From Nostoc sp. 'Peltigera membranacea cyanobiont' 210A (GTDB taxonomy: Bacteria; Cyanobacteriota; Cyanobacteriia; Cyanobacteriales; Nostocaceae), in assembly GCF_002246015.1 (NCBI RefSeq), contig NZ_NOLJ01000001.1, positions 387,402 to 431,493 of the forward strand: 44,092 bases of DNA, read 5' to 3'. Positions 1-7,499 of the stretch are shown here, one piece after another. Both the position numbers and the translations under genes were made by a program. The notes beneath the pieces are model-generated. The model saw only the letters and a list, made by a program, of their open reading frames with translations. It ran no database searches and was not told the origin of the DNA. The stretch's first letter is position 1. The number at the start of each line of letters is the position of its first letter.

Positions 1-33
1 GTGTTAGGGGACTTCTTGCAAGAGGTTTATTAA
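1..33 (-). repeat. Truncated end of a dispersed palindromic repeat (same family as 17328-17452)
   Basis: The first ~33 nt match, with one inserted base and one or two mismatches, the reverse complement of the left end of the element at 17328-17452 (core TTGCAAGAGG preceded by GTGTTAGGG). The rest of this copy lies outside the window. It ends 7 nt from the stop codon of the WD40 kinase gene. Confidence 0.7.
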
Positions 34-40
34 TCCCCAC

Positions 41-2068
41 TCACTGAGACAACCGCCAAATCTTAATCGTGTTATCTTCACTACCGCTAACAAGGGTTTT
101 GCCATCGGGAGTGAAGGTAACAGATGTGACGGTGTTGGTGTGCCCCGCTAATGTGAGAATTTCTTCTCCTGTAGCTGTATTCCACAGTTTAATAGTGCGA
201 TCGCGGCTACCACTAGCAATAATTTTACCATCGGCACTGAAGGCTACGGATGTGACAGTGTTGCCATGTCCCGCTAGGGTGCGAAGTTCTCTTCCGGTAG
301 CTAAATTCCAAAGTTTGATGGTGCGATCGCGGCTAGCACTGGCTAAAGTTTTACCATTTGGGCTAATAGCCACAGTTGTCACTGTTTGAGAATTTCCTTC
401 TAGTGTGCGGATTGGGTATCCTTTTGCTAGATTCCAGATTTTGATCGTTTTGTCAAAACTGCCACTGGCCAGAATCACACCATTAGGACTAATAGCCACT
501 GATCGCACCCAGAATGTATGCCCTGCTAGTGTCCGAATTTGCTCTCCTGTTGCCAAATCCCAGATTTTTATCGTGTTGTCATCACTGCCAGTAACTAAAG
601 TCTCGCTATCAGCACTGATGGCTAAGGCATGAACTGAGTCAGAATGCCCTATAAGAGTGCGAATTTGTTTGCGCGTTGCCAAATTCCAGATTTTAATCGT
701 GTTGTCATCACTGGCACTAACTAGAAGTTTGCCATCTGGACTAATTACTACGACATTCACCTGCTGAGAATGCCCGTTGAGTGAAGAGATTAGTTTTCCG
801 GTTGCCAGATTCCAAAGTTTGATTGTGCGATCGTCGCCACTGCTAGCTATGGTTTTACCATCAGGGCTGATGGCGACAGATAAAACTGAGTTTTCGTGTC
901 CTTGGAGGGTGTTATCCAAGGAAACCTTACCCAAGCTAATCTGACTCAAAATCGCATCATTTTTACTAGGACTATTTTGTTGAATCAACCTAGAGACCAA
1001 ACTGGTTTGAATCCGGCGAAAATTTTTATACCAAGATTCGCTGAATCCAAATAACAGAATGAAAGCACTTACCAAGATTAAAATTCTCAGTAAGGGATAA
1101 CTTTTTGGTAAAGCTGGTGCTTTAGTTGGTGGTAATTTTCCAGATGATTTACCCGCCGGGGGCAGGGCGAGGAGTTGTTTGGGAGTCAAGTCTCTCAGGA
1201 CTTCTTCGGCTGACTGGTAACGTTCCTGGATATCTTTTTTTAAAAGCTTGTCGATGACAAAATCCAACTCAGGATTTATCGGACTCCGCAAATATTCTCG
1301 CCAATTACTTACCCAGGCGTATCCAGATTCCATCCACAACTGAAATGGCGAATTTCCCGTTAGCAGATGAAAGCAGGTAGCCCCCACACCGAACAAGTCG
1401 CTGGCGGGGAAAGCTTTCCCATCTCTAATTTGTTCTAGGGGAGAATAACCATGCGAACCAATGGATGTGCCAGATTTCTGCTGAACTTTGGCGGTAAATT
1501 GCTTTGAGGAGCCAAAATCAATCAGGCATAATCGCCCATCATTTTTATTGCGGATAATATTTTCTGGCTTGATGTCTCGATGAATAACTTTGCGATCGTG
1601 GATAAATTTTAGGATGGGTAGTAAATCTAGCAAAATAGATTGAATGTCTCTAGCGTTATAAGCCTTGCGCTCTTGCAACTCCTTTAACAAATTATCTCCA
1701 TTAATAAACTGCTGCACCAAATATAGGCAGCCGTCTTGCTCAAAGTAAGCTATCAAAGTCGGAATTTGAGGATGTTCCCCAAGGTCTTGTAGTCGCTGCG
1801 CTTCTTGGGCAAACAACTCCATCGCCTTTTTTTGCGACCAAGTTCCTTGGAATTTTGGAGCTAATTGCTTGATAACACAGCGTTCATAGAGTTTATCTAC
1901 GTCTTCTGATAGATAGGTTCTGCCAAATCCCCCCTCATCTGAAAGGACTCGGATGACACGAAAGCGATTTCTTAAAAGTGACACCAGCGGGGTGCTACAA
2001 CTTTGGCAAAACTTCTTTCCATTAGGATTCAGGGGATTTGAGCAATCGGGATTTAAGCAGCAGATCAT
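41..2068 (-). CDS. Ser/Thr protein kinase with N-terminal Cys motif, one TM segment and seven WD40 repeats
   Basis: Eukaryotic-type Ser/Thr kinase expected to phosphorylate proteins on Ser/Thr at the cytoplasmic membrane. I start at the ATG at 2068 (675 aa), because MICCLNPDC resembles the usual start of cyanobacterial kinases of this class; an upstream ATG at 2095 would add nine residues. In order: a Cys-rich zinc-ribbon-like motif (C3, C4, C9, C21, C24), a kinase domain about 35-300 with glycine loop EGGFGRTY, Lys in CVIKQ (about K67), HRDIKPEN (Asp about 165) and DFG (Asp about 184), a Pro-rich linker, a membrane segment about 326-343, and seven WD40 units from about 387 to the end, enough for one beta-propeller. 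The Cys motif, kinase and propeller probably lie on opposite sides of the membrane if the TM call is right. Substrate unknown. It is the last of six co-directional genes beginning with pilB. Confidence 0.93.
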   Translation of the reverse strand: MICCLNPDCSNPLNPNGKKFCQSCSTPLVSLLRNRFRVIRVLSDEGGFGRTYLSEDVDKLYERCVIKQLAPKFQGTWSQKKAMELFAQEAQRLQDLGEHPQIPTLIAYFEQDGCLYLVQQFINGDNLLKELQERKAYNARDIQSILLDLLPILKFIHDRKVIHRDIKPENIIRNKNDGRLCLIDFGSSKQFTAKVQQKSGTSIGSHGYSPLEQIRDGKAFPASDLFGVGATCFHLLTGNSPFQLWMESGYAWVSNWREYLRSPINPELDFVIDKLLKKDIQERYQSAEEVLRDLTPKQLLALPPAGKSSGKLPPTKAPALPKSYPLLRILILVSAFILLFGFSESWYKNFRRIQTSLVSRLIQQNSPSKNDAILSQISLGKVSLDNTLQGHENSVLSVAISPDGKTIASSGDDRTIKLWNLATGKLISSLNGHSQQVNVVVISPDGKLLVSASDDNTIKIWNLATRKQIRTLIGHSDSVHALAISADSETLVTGSDDNTIKIWDLATGEQIRTLAGHTFWVRSVAISPNGVILASGSFDKTIKIWNLAKGYPIRTLEGNSQTVTTVAISPNGKTLASASRDRTIKLWNLATGRELRTLAGHGNTVTSVAFSADGKIIASGSRDRTIKLWNTATGEEILTLAGHTNTVTSVTFTPDGKTLVSGSEDNTIKIWRLSQ

Positions 2069-2095
2069 GATCTGACAGGCGCGACTGCATGACAA

Positions 2096-2498
2096 CTTAG
2101 GCTAAGTTTGCCCCGAACTTTCCCTTAAGATAATTGACTCTCGCTTACTTGTGGTAGATAAACCCTGTTCTGGGGATTGGGGAATTACTTATATAGTTAG
2201 CTTTTGTAAATAATAGTCAGTCTTCCTCATCTGTGGAAAACTACGAGAGCCATAAGATTAATTATTCTATCGATTATATAATAATCTGAATAAAAATATT
2301 TTTTGGAACTTTTAAACCTAGTAATTTTGCTTGTATCTTGGCAAGCGACATCTGACTAAGTATTGAAGATAAACCCTGATTAATGAATCATTACTGACTA
2401 TGAAATATAGTTAAAATGCTTACTAAATTTGTTTTGGGTATTTTAAATTGCCCATAATTAATTATTCATTTGATACTTCAGGTAAAAAGGCTGCAACT
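2096..2498. other. AT-rich intergenic region without a recognisable gene
   Basis: The gap between the two kinase genes. It must carry any independent promoter of the WD40 kinase (read leftward). No ORF with family resemblance, RNA gene or clear terminator was seen. Confidence 0.5.
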
Positions 2499-2611
2499 TA
2501 CAGCAGATTTCAAGTTGGTGCGATATACAAGCTAAGTCTGTTACCCAGGTATAAAAGGTGTTTTAATCCTGTTAGCGCAGCGGGGCGTAGCCCATTCTGA
2601 ATTCTGCTATA
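2499..2611. repeat. MITE-like repeat, family A copy 1
   Basis: Begins TACAGCAGATTTCAAGTT and ends ATTCTGAATTCTGCTATA, giving imperfect terminal inverted repeats (TACAGCAGA against TTCTGCTATA). The interior shares CTGTTACCCAGGTAT with the copy at 4087-4179. Near its right end it carries an extra GC-rich stretch (about 2574-2593, GCGCAGCGGGGCGTAGCCC) missing from the other copy, which looks like a secondary insertion. It ends 2 nt from the stop codon of the kinase at 2614. No ORF inside. Confidence 0.75.
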
Positions 2612-2613
2612 TG

Positions 2614-3708
2614 TTATCTTGTTTCCTTGAATCTTGCTCTCCATTTCCGAATGGCACTAGCAGTTCTAGCTACAGGTGGCATATATACATCATAATTTTC
2701 GTGTTGTATAATTTCATGTTGTGTAATTTTTTCTTGTGTAATTTCGTGTTGTGTAATACTTTTATTATTTAATTTTTGGTTAGTTAGACAGTTAGCCAAA
2801 GTAGGCAAATAACTTTCACTACTTAAAGCTTTCATCACATCATCGGCAGTCTTAAACCGATCCTCTAAGGTGATTTTCACCATTTTTCCTAAAATCTGGG
2901 CGAAACTGTTGCTGACATTTACCTGTTTTTGCCAAGATATTTCACCAGTATTTGGGTCGTAGTCCAATTCTAAAGGACTTTTAGCAGTCAACATATAAAT
3001 ACAAGTTACACCCAGTGCATAAATATCGCTGGCATAAACTGGACGTAGAGAAAACTGTTCTGGTGGTGCAAATCCCCTAGTCCCGATAAAGTTTGTATTT
3101 GCAGCTTGATTGATTGAGTTTTCACAAGCGTCAACTAATTTCTCTTTCACTGCACCAAAATCAATCAGCACTATGCGCCCATCATATTCACACCGCAATA
3201 AATTCTGAGGCTTAATATCCCGATGAATCACATGATGTTTATGAAGATACTGTAATACAGGTAATAACTCCTTTAAGAACTGCTTAACCGAGGATTCACT
3301 TTTGGGCCCAGTTTGCCGCACTTCTCGCGCCAAAGTCAAACCCGGCACATATTCTTGAATTAAAAAGAACTCCCCATTCGCCTGAAAGTAGTCTAAAAGC
3401 ATGGGAATTTGCGAATGACTACCGAGTTGCCCCAAAGTTCTTGCTTCTTTTTCAAAGCGCATACACGCCCTTTGCCAACTTTGGGGACTAGTGACTTTTG
3501 GACAAAGCTGTTTAATAACACACAGTGGATTCCCAGGTAATACGGCATTTTTGGCTAAAAATGTTACACCAAAACCACCTCTACCTAAAACTTGCAGTAT
3601 TTCATAGCGATCGCGAAATAGCCGTTTGGAACCACACATCTGACTCAACTGAGTTTGTTGTGAAATGCTCTCTTGATAATTCGTTGTTTTTTGAGAAAAA
3701 CGATTCAT
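2614..3708 (-). CDS. Ser/Thr protein kinase, soluble, with pentapeptide repeats in the tail
   Basis: 364-aa eukaryotic-type kinase. Kinase domain about 34-300: glycine loop GRGGFG (42-47), Lys in CVIKQ (about K66), HRDIKPQN (catalytic Asp about 164), DFGAVKE (Asp about 183), and an APPEQ-type activation-loop end. All catalytic residues are present, so it should be active. No membrane segment is visible, unlike its WD40 neighbour. The C-terminal ~60 residues contain four tandem units ITQHE, ITQEK, ITQHE, IIQHE (about 318-337), encoded by a 15-nt tandem repeat, followed by a basic end (RKWRARFKETR). It is co-directional with pilBTC upstream, but about 0.5 kb of repeat-containing DNA separates it from the 186-aa gene, so it may have its own promoter. 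Substrate unknown. Confidence 0.92.
   Translation of the reverse strand: MNRFSQKTTNYQESISQQTQLSQMCGSKRLFRDRYEILQVLGRGGFGVTFLAKNAVLPGNPLCVIKQLCPKVTSPQSWQRACMRFEKEARTLGQLGSHSQIPMLLDYFQANGEFFLIQEYVPGLTLAREVRQTGPKSESSVKQFLKELLPVLQYLHKHHVIHRDIKPQNLLRCEYDGRIVLIDFGAVKEKLVDACENSINQAANTNFIGTRGFAPPEQFSLRPVYASDIYALGVTCIYMLTAKSPLELDYDPNTGEISWQKQVNVSNSFAQILGKMVKITLEDRFKTADDVMKALSSESYLPTLANCLTNQKLNNKSITQHEITQEKITQHEIIQHENYDVYMPPVARTASAIRKWRARFKETR
2698..2757 (-). repeat. Four 15-nt tandem repeats inside the kinase gene
   Basis: Four consecutive 15-nt units (2698-2712, 2713-2727, 2728-2742, 2743-2757) of the type TTCRTGTTGTGTAAT on the plus strand. Because the unit is a multiple of three, copy changes keep the frame and only alter the number of ITQHE-like pentapeptides in the protein tail. 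Confidence 0.85.
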
Positions 3709-4086
3709 TAGTATAAAGTATCTGCTTTTAAATGTCTCTAATTCTATGACAATTATTTATTGGCAACAGTAAGATTACTGAATCTTTGCTAAATCCTCAT
3801 TACTCTTCAAAAAGTAAAAATAAATTTTTGTAGAACTGGCCCTTTTACGGATGTGTCACAAGCTAATTTGTAGTTTGTTAGAGGTGAAAGTCTGTTGCGT
3901 GGGTACTTATAACAATTTTGTATGAAGATGCAATAATAAAACCCCTCTAGTTTAGCAAAAGGGGGACGGCATAGCCGGGGGTAAAAATATGTAGTTTCAC
4001 GCTTAGTATATTTATAGAGATGCAAGGACTTGCATTCTGACGTTCGTCGCGGAGCGTCCCGCAGGGATGGGATGTTTTTTTGACTA
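3709..4086. other. Intergenic region with repeat debris; no supported gene
   Basis: Contains the upstream region of the 364-aa kinase, a C-rich/G-rich palindromic stretch around 3940-3982 (CCCCTCTAG then AAAAGGGGG and CATAGCCGGGGG), and a GC-rich repeat fragment at about 4042-4072. A 72-codon reading frame here has no family resemblance and runs through repeat sequence, so I do not call it. Confidence 0.5.
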
Positions 4087-4179
4087 TACAGCAGATTTCA
4101 AGTTAATGAGGTACACAACGATTCGTCTGTTAGCCAGGTATTATGCGTATTTTACTCTTGAATTCTGAATTCTGCTGTA
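4087..4179. repeat. MITE-like repeat, family A copy 2
   Basis: Begins TACAGCAGATTTCAAGTT and ends GAATTCTGAATTCTGCTGTA; the terminal inverted repeat TACAGCAGA/TCTGCTGTA is exact over nine bases. It is in the same orientation as the copy at 2499-2611 and lacks that copy's GC-rich insertion. It ends 5 nt from the stop codon of the gene at 4185. Confidence 0.78.
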
Positions 4180-4184
4180 AGTAC

Positions 4185-4745
4185 CTAAGCTGGTGGACTT
4201 TGTGAAGAGAAAATATCTGTGAGATTCTCCTCAACCAGCAAATCTGGTGTTTGCATAATAAATGGGAGTTCGGCTCCCACAAGACCTCTTTGGATGCGTT
4301 CTAAAGTCTCACTAAAAACGATAAACAGAGGATATATAGCATTAGCTCCCTCACTCAAAATATGACTGTGACGGAGAGGCATCAACCACTCATAATCATT
4401 GTCTAGGCAAACTTGGGTTTGTCGCCAACGTCCTAATAAATCAGAAAAATCTTCGTGAGCGCGATGAATAAAGACTAAAATTTCTGCTCCAGTTTTGATT
4501 TTCCACTCTGGATCGCACATCAAAATTGCCACATCACAGGGTAAGCAAATCGTTTGTGGGGCTGTTGTAGCAGTATTCCGAAGCCGGACAATTGGCAAAG
4601 GTATAGTAATGACACTTTCATCTGGACGGCGCAGACTGGGAATCATCTCCAAGTATGGCCGATATTGCTTTAGTAAGGCGATCGCAGCTAGATGATTGCT
4701 GTACTCTGCCAAACTCGCTTCGTACTGAGATTTTTGCACAGTCAT
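4185..4745 (-). CDS. Conserved-looking hypothetical protein downstream of pilC
   Basis: 186 aa, not recognised. It begins MTVQKSQYEASLAEY and is a mixed alpha/beta soluble sequence without signal peptide or membrane segment. Two internal cysteines form LPCDVAILMCDPEW; the C-terminus is acidic (about 170-180). It follows pilC in the same direction with ~120 nt of STRR between, so it could be the fourth gene of a pilB-pilT-pilC transcript, but the spacing does not show coupling. Codon use looks like its neighbours. Function unknown; a pilus-linked role would be positional inference only. Confidence 0.7.
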   Translation of the reverse strand: MTVQKSQYEASLAEYSNHLAAIALLKQYRPYLEMIPSLRRPDESVITIPLPIVRLRNTATTAPQTICLPCDVAILMCDPEWKIKTGAEILVFIHRAHEDFSDLLGRWRQTQVCLDNDYEWLMPLRHSHILSEGANAIYPLFIVFSETLERIQRGLVGAELPFIMQTPDLLVEENLTDIFSSQSPPA

Positions 4746-4756
4746 AGTTTATTAAA

Positions 4757-4861
4757 TAGTGAGTAGTTAGCAGTTAAGAATAAAATTAATCAGTTAGAAG
4801 TTAAAAGTTAGAAATAAAATGTTTCTATTCCTAACTCCTAACTTTTAACTCTTAACTATTA
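4757..4861. repeat. Heptamer-type STRR, self-complementary
   Basis: Degenerate repeats of GTTAGNAGTTA type followed by their complement (CCTAACTCCTAACTTTTAAC), so the whole block could fold as one long imperfect hairpin. It lies between the start of the 186-aa gene and the stop of pilC. Confidence 0.7.
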
Positions 4862-4866
4862 ATCCT

Positions 4867-6093
4867 TTATCCCAGCTTTTCAAATACCGCAAACATCGGC
4901 AGATACATCGCTAGCAAAATGGTTCCCACCATTCCCCCTAGAACTACAATCATCACCGGTTCTAAAATACTAGTCATTGCTTTTACTGCTTGCTCAACTT
5001 CATCTTCATAGAAATCAGCAACTTTCATCAACATTGCATCTAATTCTCCAGTTTCTTCTCCGATACTAATCATCTGAATTGCCATAGCCGGAAAAACGCC
5101 ATCACTTTGTTGTAAAGCAATGCTAATCATACCTCCTTGTTGAATCTCCATACGGGCTGCATCTATGGCATTAGCAATTACTTGGTTTCCTGATGTATCT
5201 CGGACAATTTCTAAGCAAGTTAAAATTGGTACACCTGAACGAGTCAAAGAACCAAAAGTCCTGCTAAAGCGGGCAACTGAAGATTTTTGAATTAAGTCAC
5301 CAAACAATGGCATCTTGAGGGAAAGACGATCAATTGTGATGCGACCAACAGGAGTTTTAGAGTATTGTGTAAAGGCAATTTTTAGTCCTATAAGAGCAGC
5401 GAGAAGGATCAAAGCATTCCAACTTCTCAAAAATTTACTAGCATCCATCAAAAATTGCGTTAGAGGTGGTAATGAGATTCCAATTTGTGTAAAAATCGTG
5501 GCGAAAATCGGAATCAGAAAAATAGTCATGCCAAGAAAGATCGCAACTGCGATAAAACCCACTACCGTTGGATAAGACATTGCTGATTTAATTTGGTTTT
5601 GTAGACGAGCAACATCTTCTAACAACTTAGCTAAACGATTCAATACTTCGTCTAGAACACCACCAACTTCGCCAGCTTGAATCATACTCACATATAATCC
5701 ATCAAAACAGTCAGGATGCTTCCGCATTGCCTCTGAAAGATTCATTCCGCTTTGAACATCGGTGCTAATGTCCACAAGGGCTTGTTTCAATTTAGTATTA
5801 CTACACTGTTCAGAAAGCACCCCCAGACTTCTAACGATCGCAACTCCCGCATTCATCAAAACGGCAAATTGACGCGAAAAAACGGCTTTGTCTTTCACAG
5901 AAACCTTAACTAAGGAATTCTGGAAATTTTTGAAGGCAACATCTGGCTGAAATCCCTGAGATTGCTTGAGTTCTTGGATTACAAAACCTTGATCTCTGAG
6001 ATTAGTCCGAGCTTGTATCAAGGATTCGGCAACAATTTTTTCGGTTCGAGATTTTCCTTGCGAATCCCGAACACGGGCAACGAAGTTTGGCAT
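4867..6093 (-). CDS. pilC: Type IV pilus inner-membrane platform protein PilC (GspF family)
   Basis: 408-aa polytopic protein that forms the inner-membrane platform through which the PilB and PilT motors act on the pilus. Two type II secretion F domains are visible (about 70-195 and 275-397), each with the hydrophobic stretches expected: about 170-200 (MSYPTVVGFIAVAIFLGMTI), 218-238 and 375-400 (VMIVVLGGMVGTILLAMYLP). Signature segments include FSRQFAVLMNAGVAIV and QAGEVGGVLDEVL in the first half, and RSGVPILTCLEIV and SIGEETGELDAML in the second. Length is typical. It follows pilT with a ~150-nt STRR-filled gap, in the usual cyanobacterial pilB-pilT-pilC order. Confidence 0.97.
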   Translation of the reverse strand: MPNFVARVRDSQGKSRTEKIVAESLIQARTNLRDQGFVIQELKQSQGFQPDVAFKNFQNSLVKVSVKDKAVFSRQFAVLMNAGVAIVRSLGVLSEQCSNTKLKQALVDISTDVQSGMNLSEAMRKHPDCFDGLYVSMIQAGEVGGVLDEVLNRLAKLLEDVARLQNQIKSAMSYPTVVGFIAVAIFLGMTIFLIPIFATIFTQIGISLPPLTQFLMDASKFLRSWNALILLAALIGLKIAFTQYSKTPVGRITIDRLSLKMPLFGDLIQKSSVARFSRTFGSLTRSGVPILTCLEIVRDTSGNQVIANAIDAARMEIQQGGMISIALQQSDGVFPAMAIQMISIGEETGELDAMLMKVADFYEDEVEQAVKAMTSILEPVMIVVLGGMVGTILLAMYLPMFAVFEKLG

Positions 6094-6121
6094 AAAATAA
6101 ATTCAAAATAGTTGTTATTAA

Positions 6122-6244
6122 TTGGGCATGGGGTATGGGGCATTGGGAGGTGTGGGGGGTGTGGGAGGAGAGGGAAGCAAAATTCATCATCTCCCCACAC
6201 TCCCCACACTCCCTCATCTCCCCACACTCCCTTATCATCCCCAG
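6122..6244. repeat. STRR block, GGGGYATGGGGY followed by CTCCCCACACTCCC repeats
   Basis: G-rich degenerate repeats (GGGCATGGGGTATGGGGCA, then GGTGTGGGG) are followed by their C-rich complement (CTCCCCACACTCCCCACACT), giving a potential long hairpin in the pilT-pilC gap. Confidence 0.75.
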
Positions 6245-6249
6245 TTCCT

Positions 6250-7377
6250 TTAATGCGCTTTGGCAGCCGCACCAGGTTTCGCACCTGCTGCCTGTGGTGG
6301 CACAGAAGTACCGATGAGACGTTGGATTTCATCTGGCTTAGAAGTCTTAGACATGGCCGCTTCAAAGGAAATGGTTCCATTTTTGTAAAAATCGGCTAAA
6401 ACCTTCTCTAGAGTTTGCATCCCCAATTTGCCACCAGTTTGAATAGCTGAGTAAATTTGAGATGTTTTGCCTTCTCGAATCAAGTTAGAAATAGCGGGAG
6501 TGACAATCAGAATTTCTTGAGCCATTACCCGACCATACTCACCAGGTTTGGGGCTTTTCTTGGACACTAAGGTTTGGCTAAATACCGCCACTAACGAGTT
6601 AGACAGTTGCACCCGCACCTGGGTTTGTCTTTCATGGGGGAAAACGTCAATAATCCGGTCAACCGTTTGTGCAGCGGAACTGGTGTGTAGCGTACCAAAT
6701 ACCAAGTGTCCTGTTTCTGCTGCGGAAATCGCCAAGGAAATCGTTTCTAAATCGCGCATTTCCCCTACCAGAACAATATCTGGATCTTCCCGCAAAGCTG
6801 CTTTCAAAGCATTAGCAAAGCTCTTAGTATCTTCACCTAGTTGCCGTTGGTGAACCAAACTTTTAATTGGTTCGTAGACAAATTCAATTGGGTCTTCCAC
6901 CGTCAAAATATGCTCTGCCTTGGTGCGGTTAATCAAGTCAATCATTGCCGCTAGGGTCGTTGTCTTGCCGGAACCTGTAGGACCTGTCACCAGAATTAGC
7001 CCTCTGGGCTTATCTGTCATTTCCCGCACGATATCTGGCAAACCTAACTTTTCAAAGTTAGGAATCTTAGAACTTAATGCTCGTAAACAAGCAGCATAAG
7101 AACCACGTTCTTTATAAACATTGACCCGAAAGCGAGCCAAACCCTTAACACCATAAGAACAATCCAACTCCCAGTTCTGCTCTAAGGTTTTACGCTGGGT
7201 GTTGTTGAGCATACTAAAAATCAGCCTTTGACATTGATCGGCTGTCAATACATGCTCACCTATAGGCGTAAGTTTGCCACTGATGCGGAAATAGGGAGGC
7301 AAACCTGCGGATAAATGCATATCCGAGCCACCCAATTCAATCAATTGCTCCATCAAATCTTCAATCATCATTTCCAT
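6250..7377 (-). CDS. pilT: Type IV pilus retraction ATPase PilT
   Basis: 375-aa hexameric ATPase that powers pilus disassembly and twitching/phototactic motility. It has the PilT N-terminal domain (1-~100), Walker A GPTGSGKTT (132-140), the Asp box (about 160-165, VEDPIEF), Walker B DPDIVLVGEMRD (198-209), the His box TGHLVFGTLHT (222-232) and the PilT-typical AISNLIREGK. Together with GEMRD (PilB here has GETRD) these separate it from the extension ATPase. The last ~25 residues are Ala/Gly/Pro/Lys-rich. It lies directly between pilB and pilC, probably on one transcript, although ~120 nt of STRR separate it from pilB. Confidence 0.97.
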   Translation of the reverse strand: MEMMIEDLMEQLIELGGSDMHLSAGLPPYFRISGKLTPIGEHVLTADQCQRLIFSMLNNTQRKTLEQNWELDCSYGVKGLARFRVNVYKERGSYAACLRALSSKIPNFEKLGLPDIVREMTDKPRGLILVTGPTGSGKTTTLAAMIDLINRTKAEHILTVEDPIEFVYEPIKSLVHQRQLGEDTKSFANALKAALREDPDIVLVGEMRDLETISLAISAAETGHLVFGTLHTSSAAQTVDRIIDVFPHERQTQVRVQLSNSLVAVFSQTLVSKKSPKPGEYGRVMAQEILIVTPAISNLIREGKTSQIYSAIQTGGKLGMQTLEKVLADFYKNGTISFEAAMSKTSKPDEIQRLIGTSVPPQAAGAKPGAAAKAH

Positions 7378-7393
7378 AGTTCTGCTTCCTTTT

Positions 7394-7497
7394 AATGTTT
7401 TTTATTTGTCATTTGTCATTTGTCCGTTGTCATTTGTCAGTTGTTTAATGACCAATGACCAATGACCAATAACTAATGACTAATGACTAATGACTAG
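7394..7497. repeat. Heptamer STRR (ATTTGTC / AATGACC)
   Basis: Tandem seven-base units: TTTGTCA-type copies followed by complementary TGACCAA and TGACTAA copies, with arms able to pair. It fills nearly the entire gap between pilB and pilT. Confidence 0.85.
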
Positions 7498-7499
7498 TC

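Noticed and set aside
3807..4025. 72-codon minus-strand ORF
   Set aside because: Runs through repeat-like sequence, has no family resemblance, no ribosome-binding site and atypical composition.
6112..6399. Open frames in both directions around 6018-6399
   Set aside because: They are translations of the STRR plus antisense pilT/pilC ends, with low-complexity His/Pro/Ser content.
7394..7497. Possible CRISPR array because of regularly spaced repeats
   Set aside because: Units are 7 nt without unique spacers, so it is an STRR. The same applies to 9761-9802, 12927-12970 and 31847-31921.
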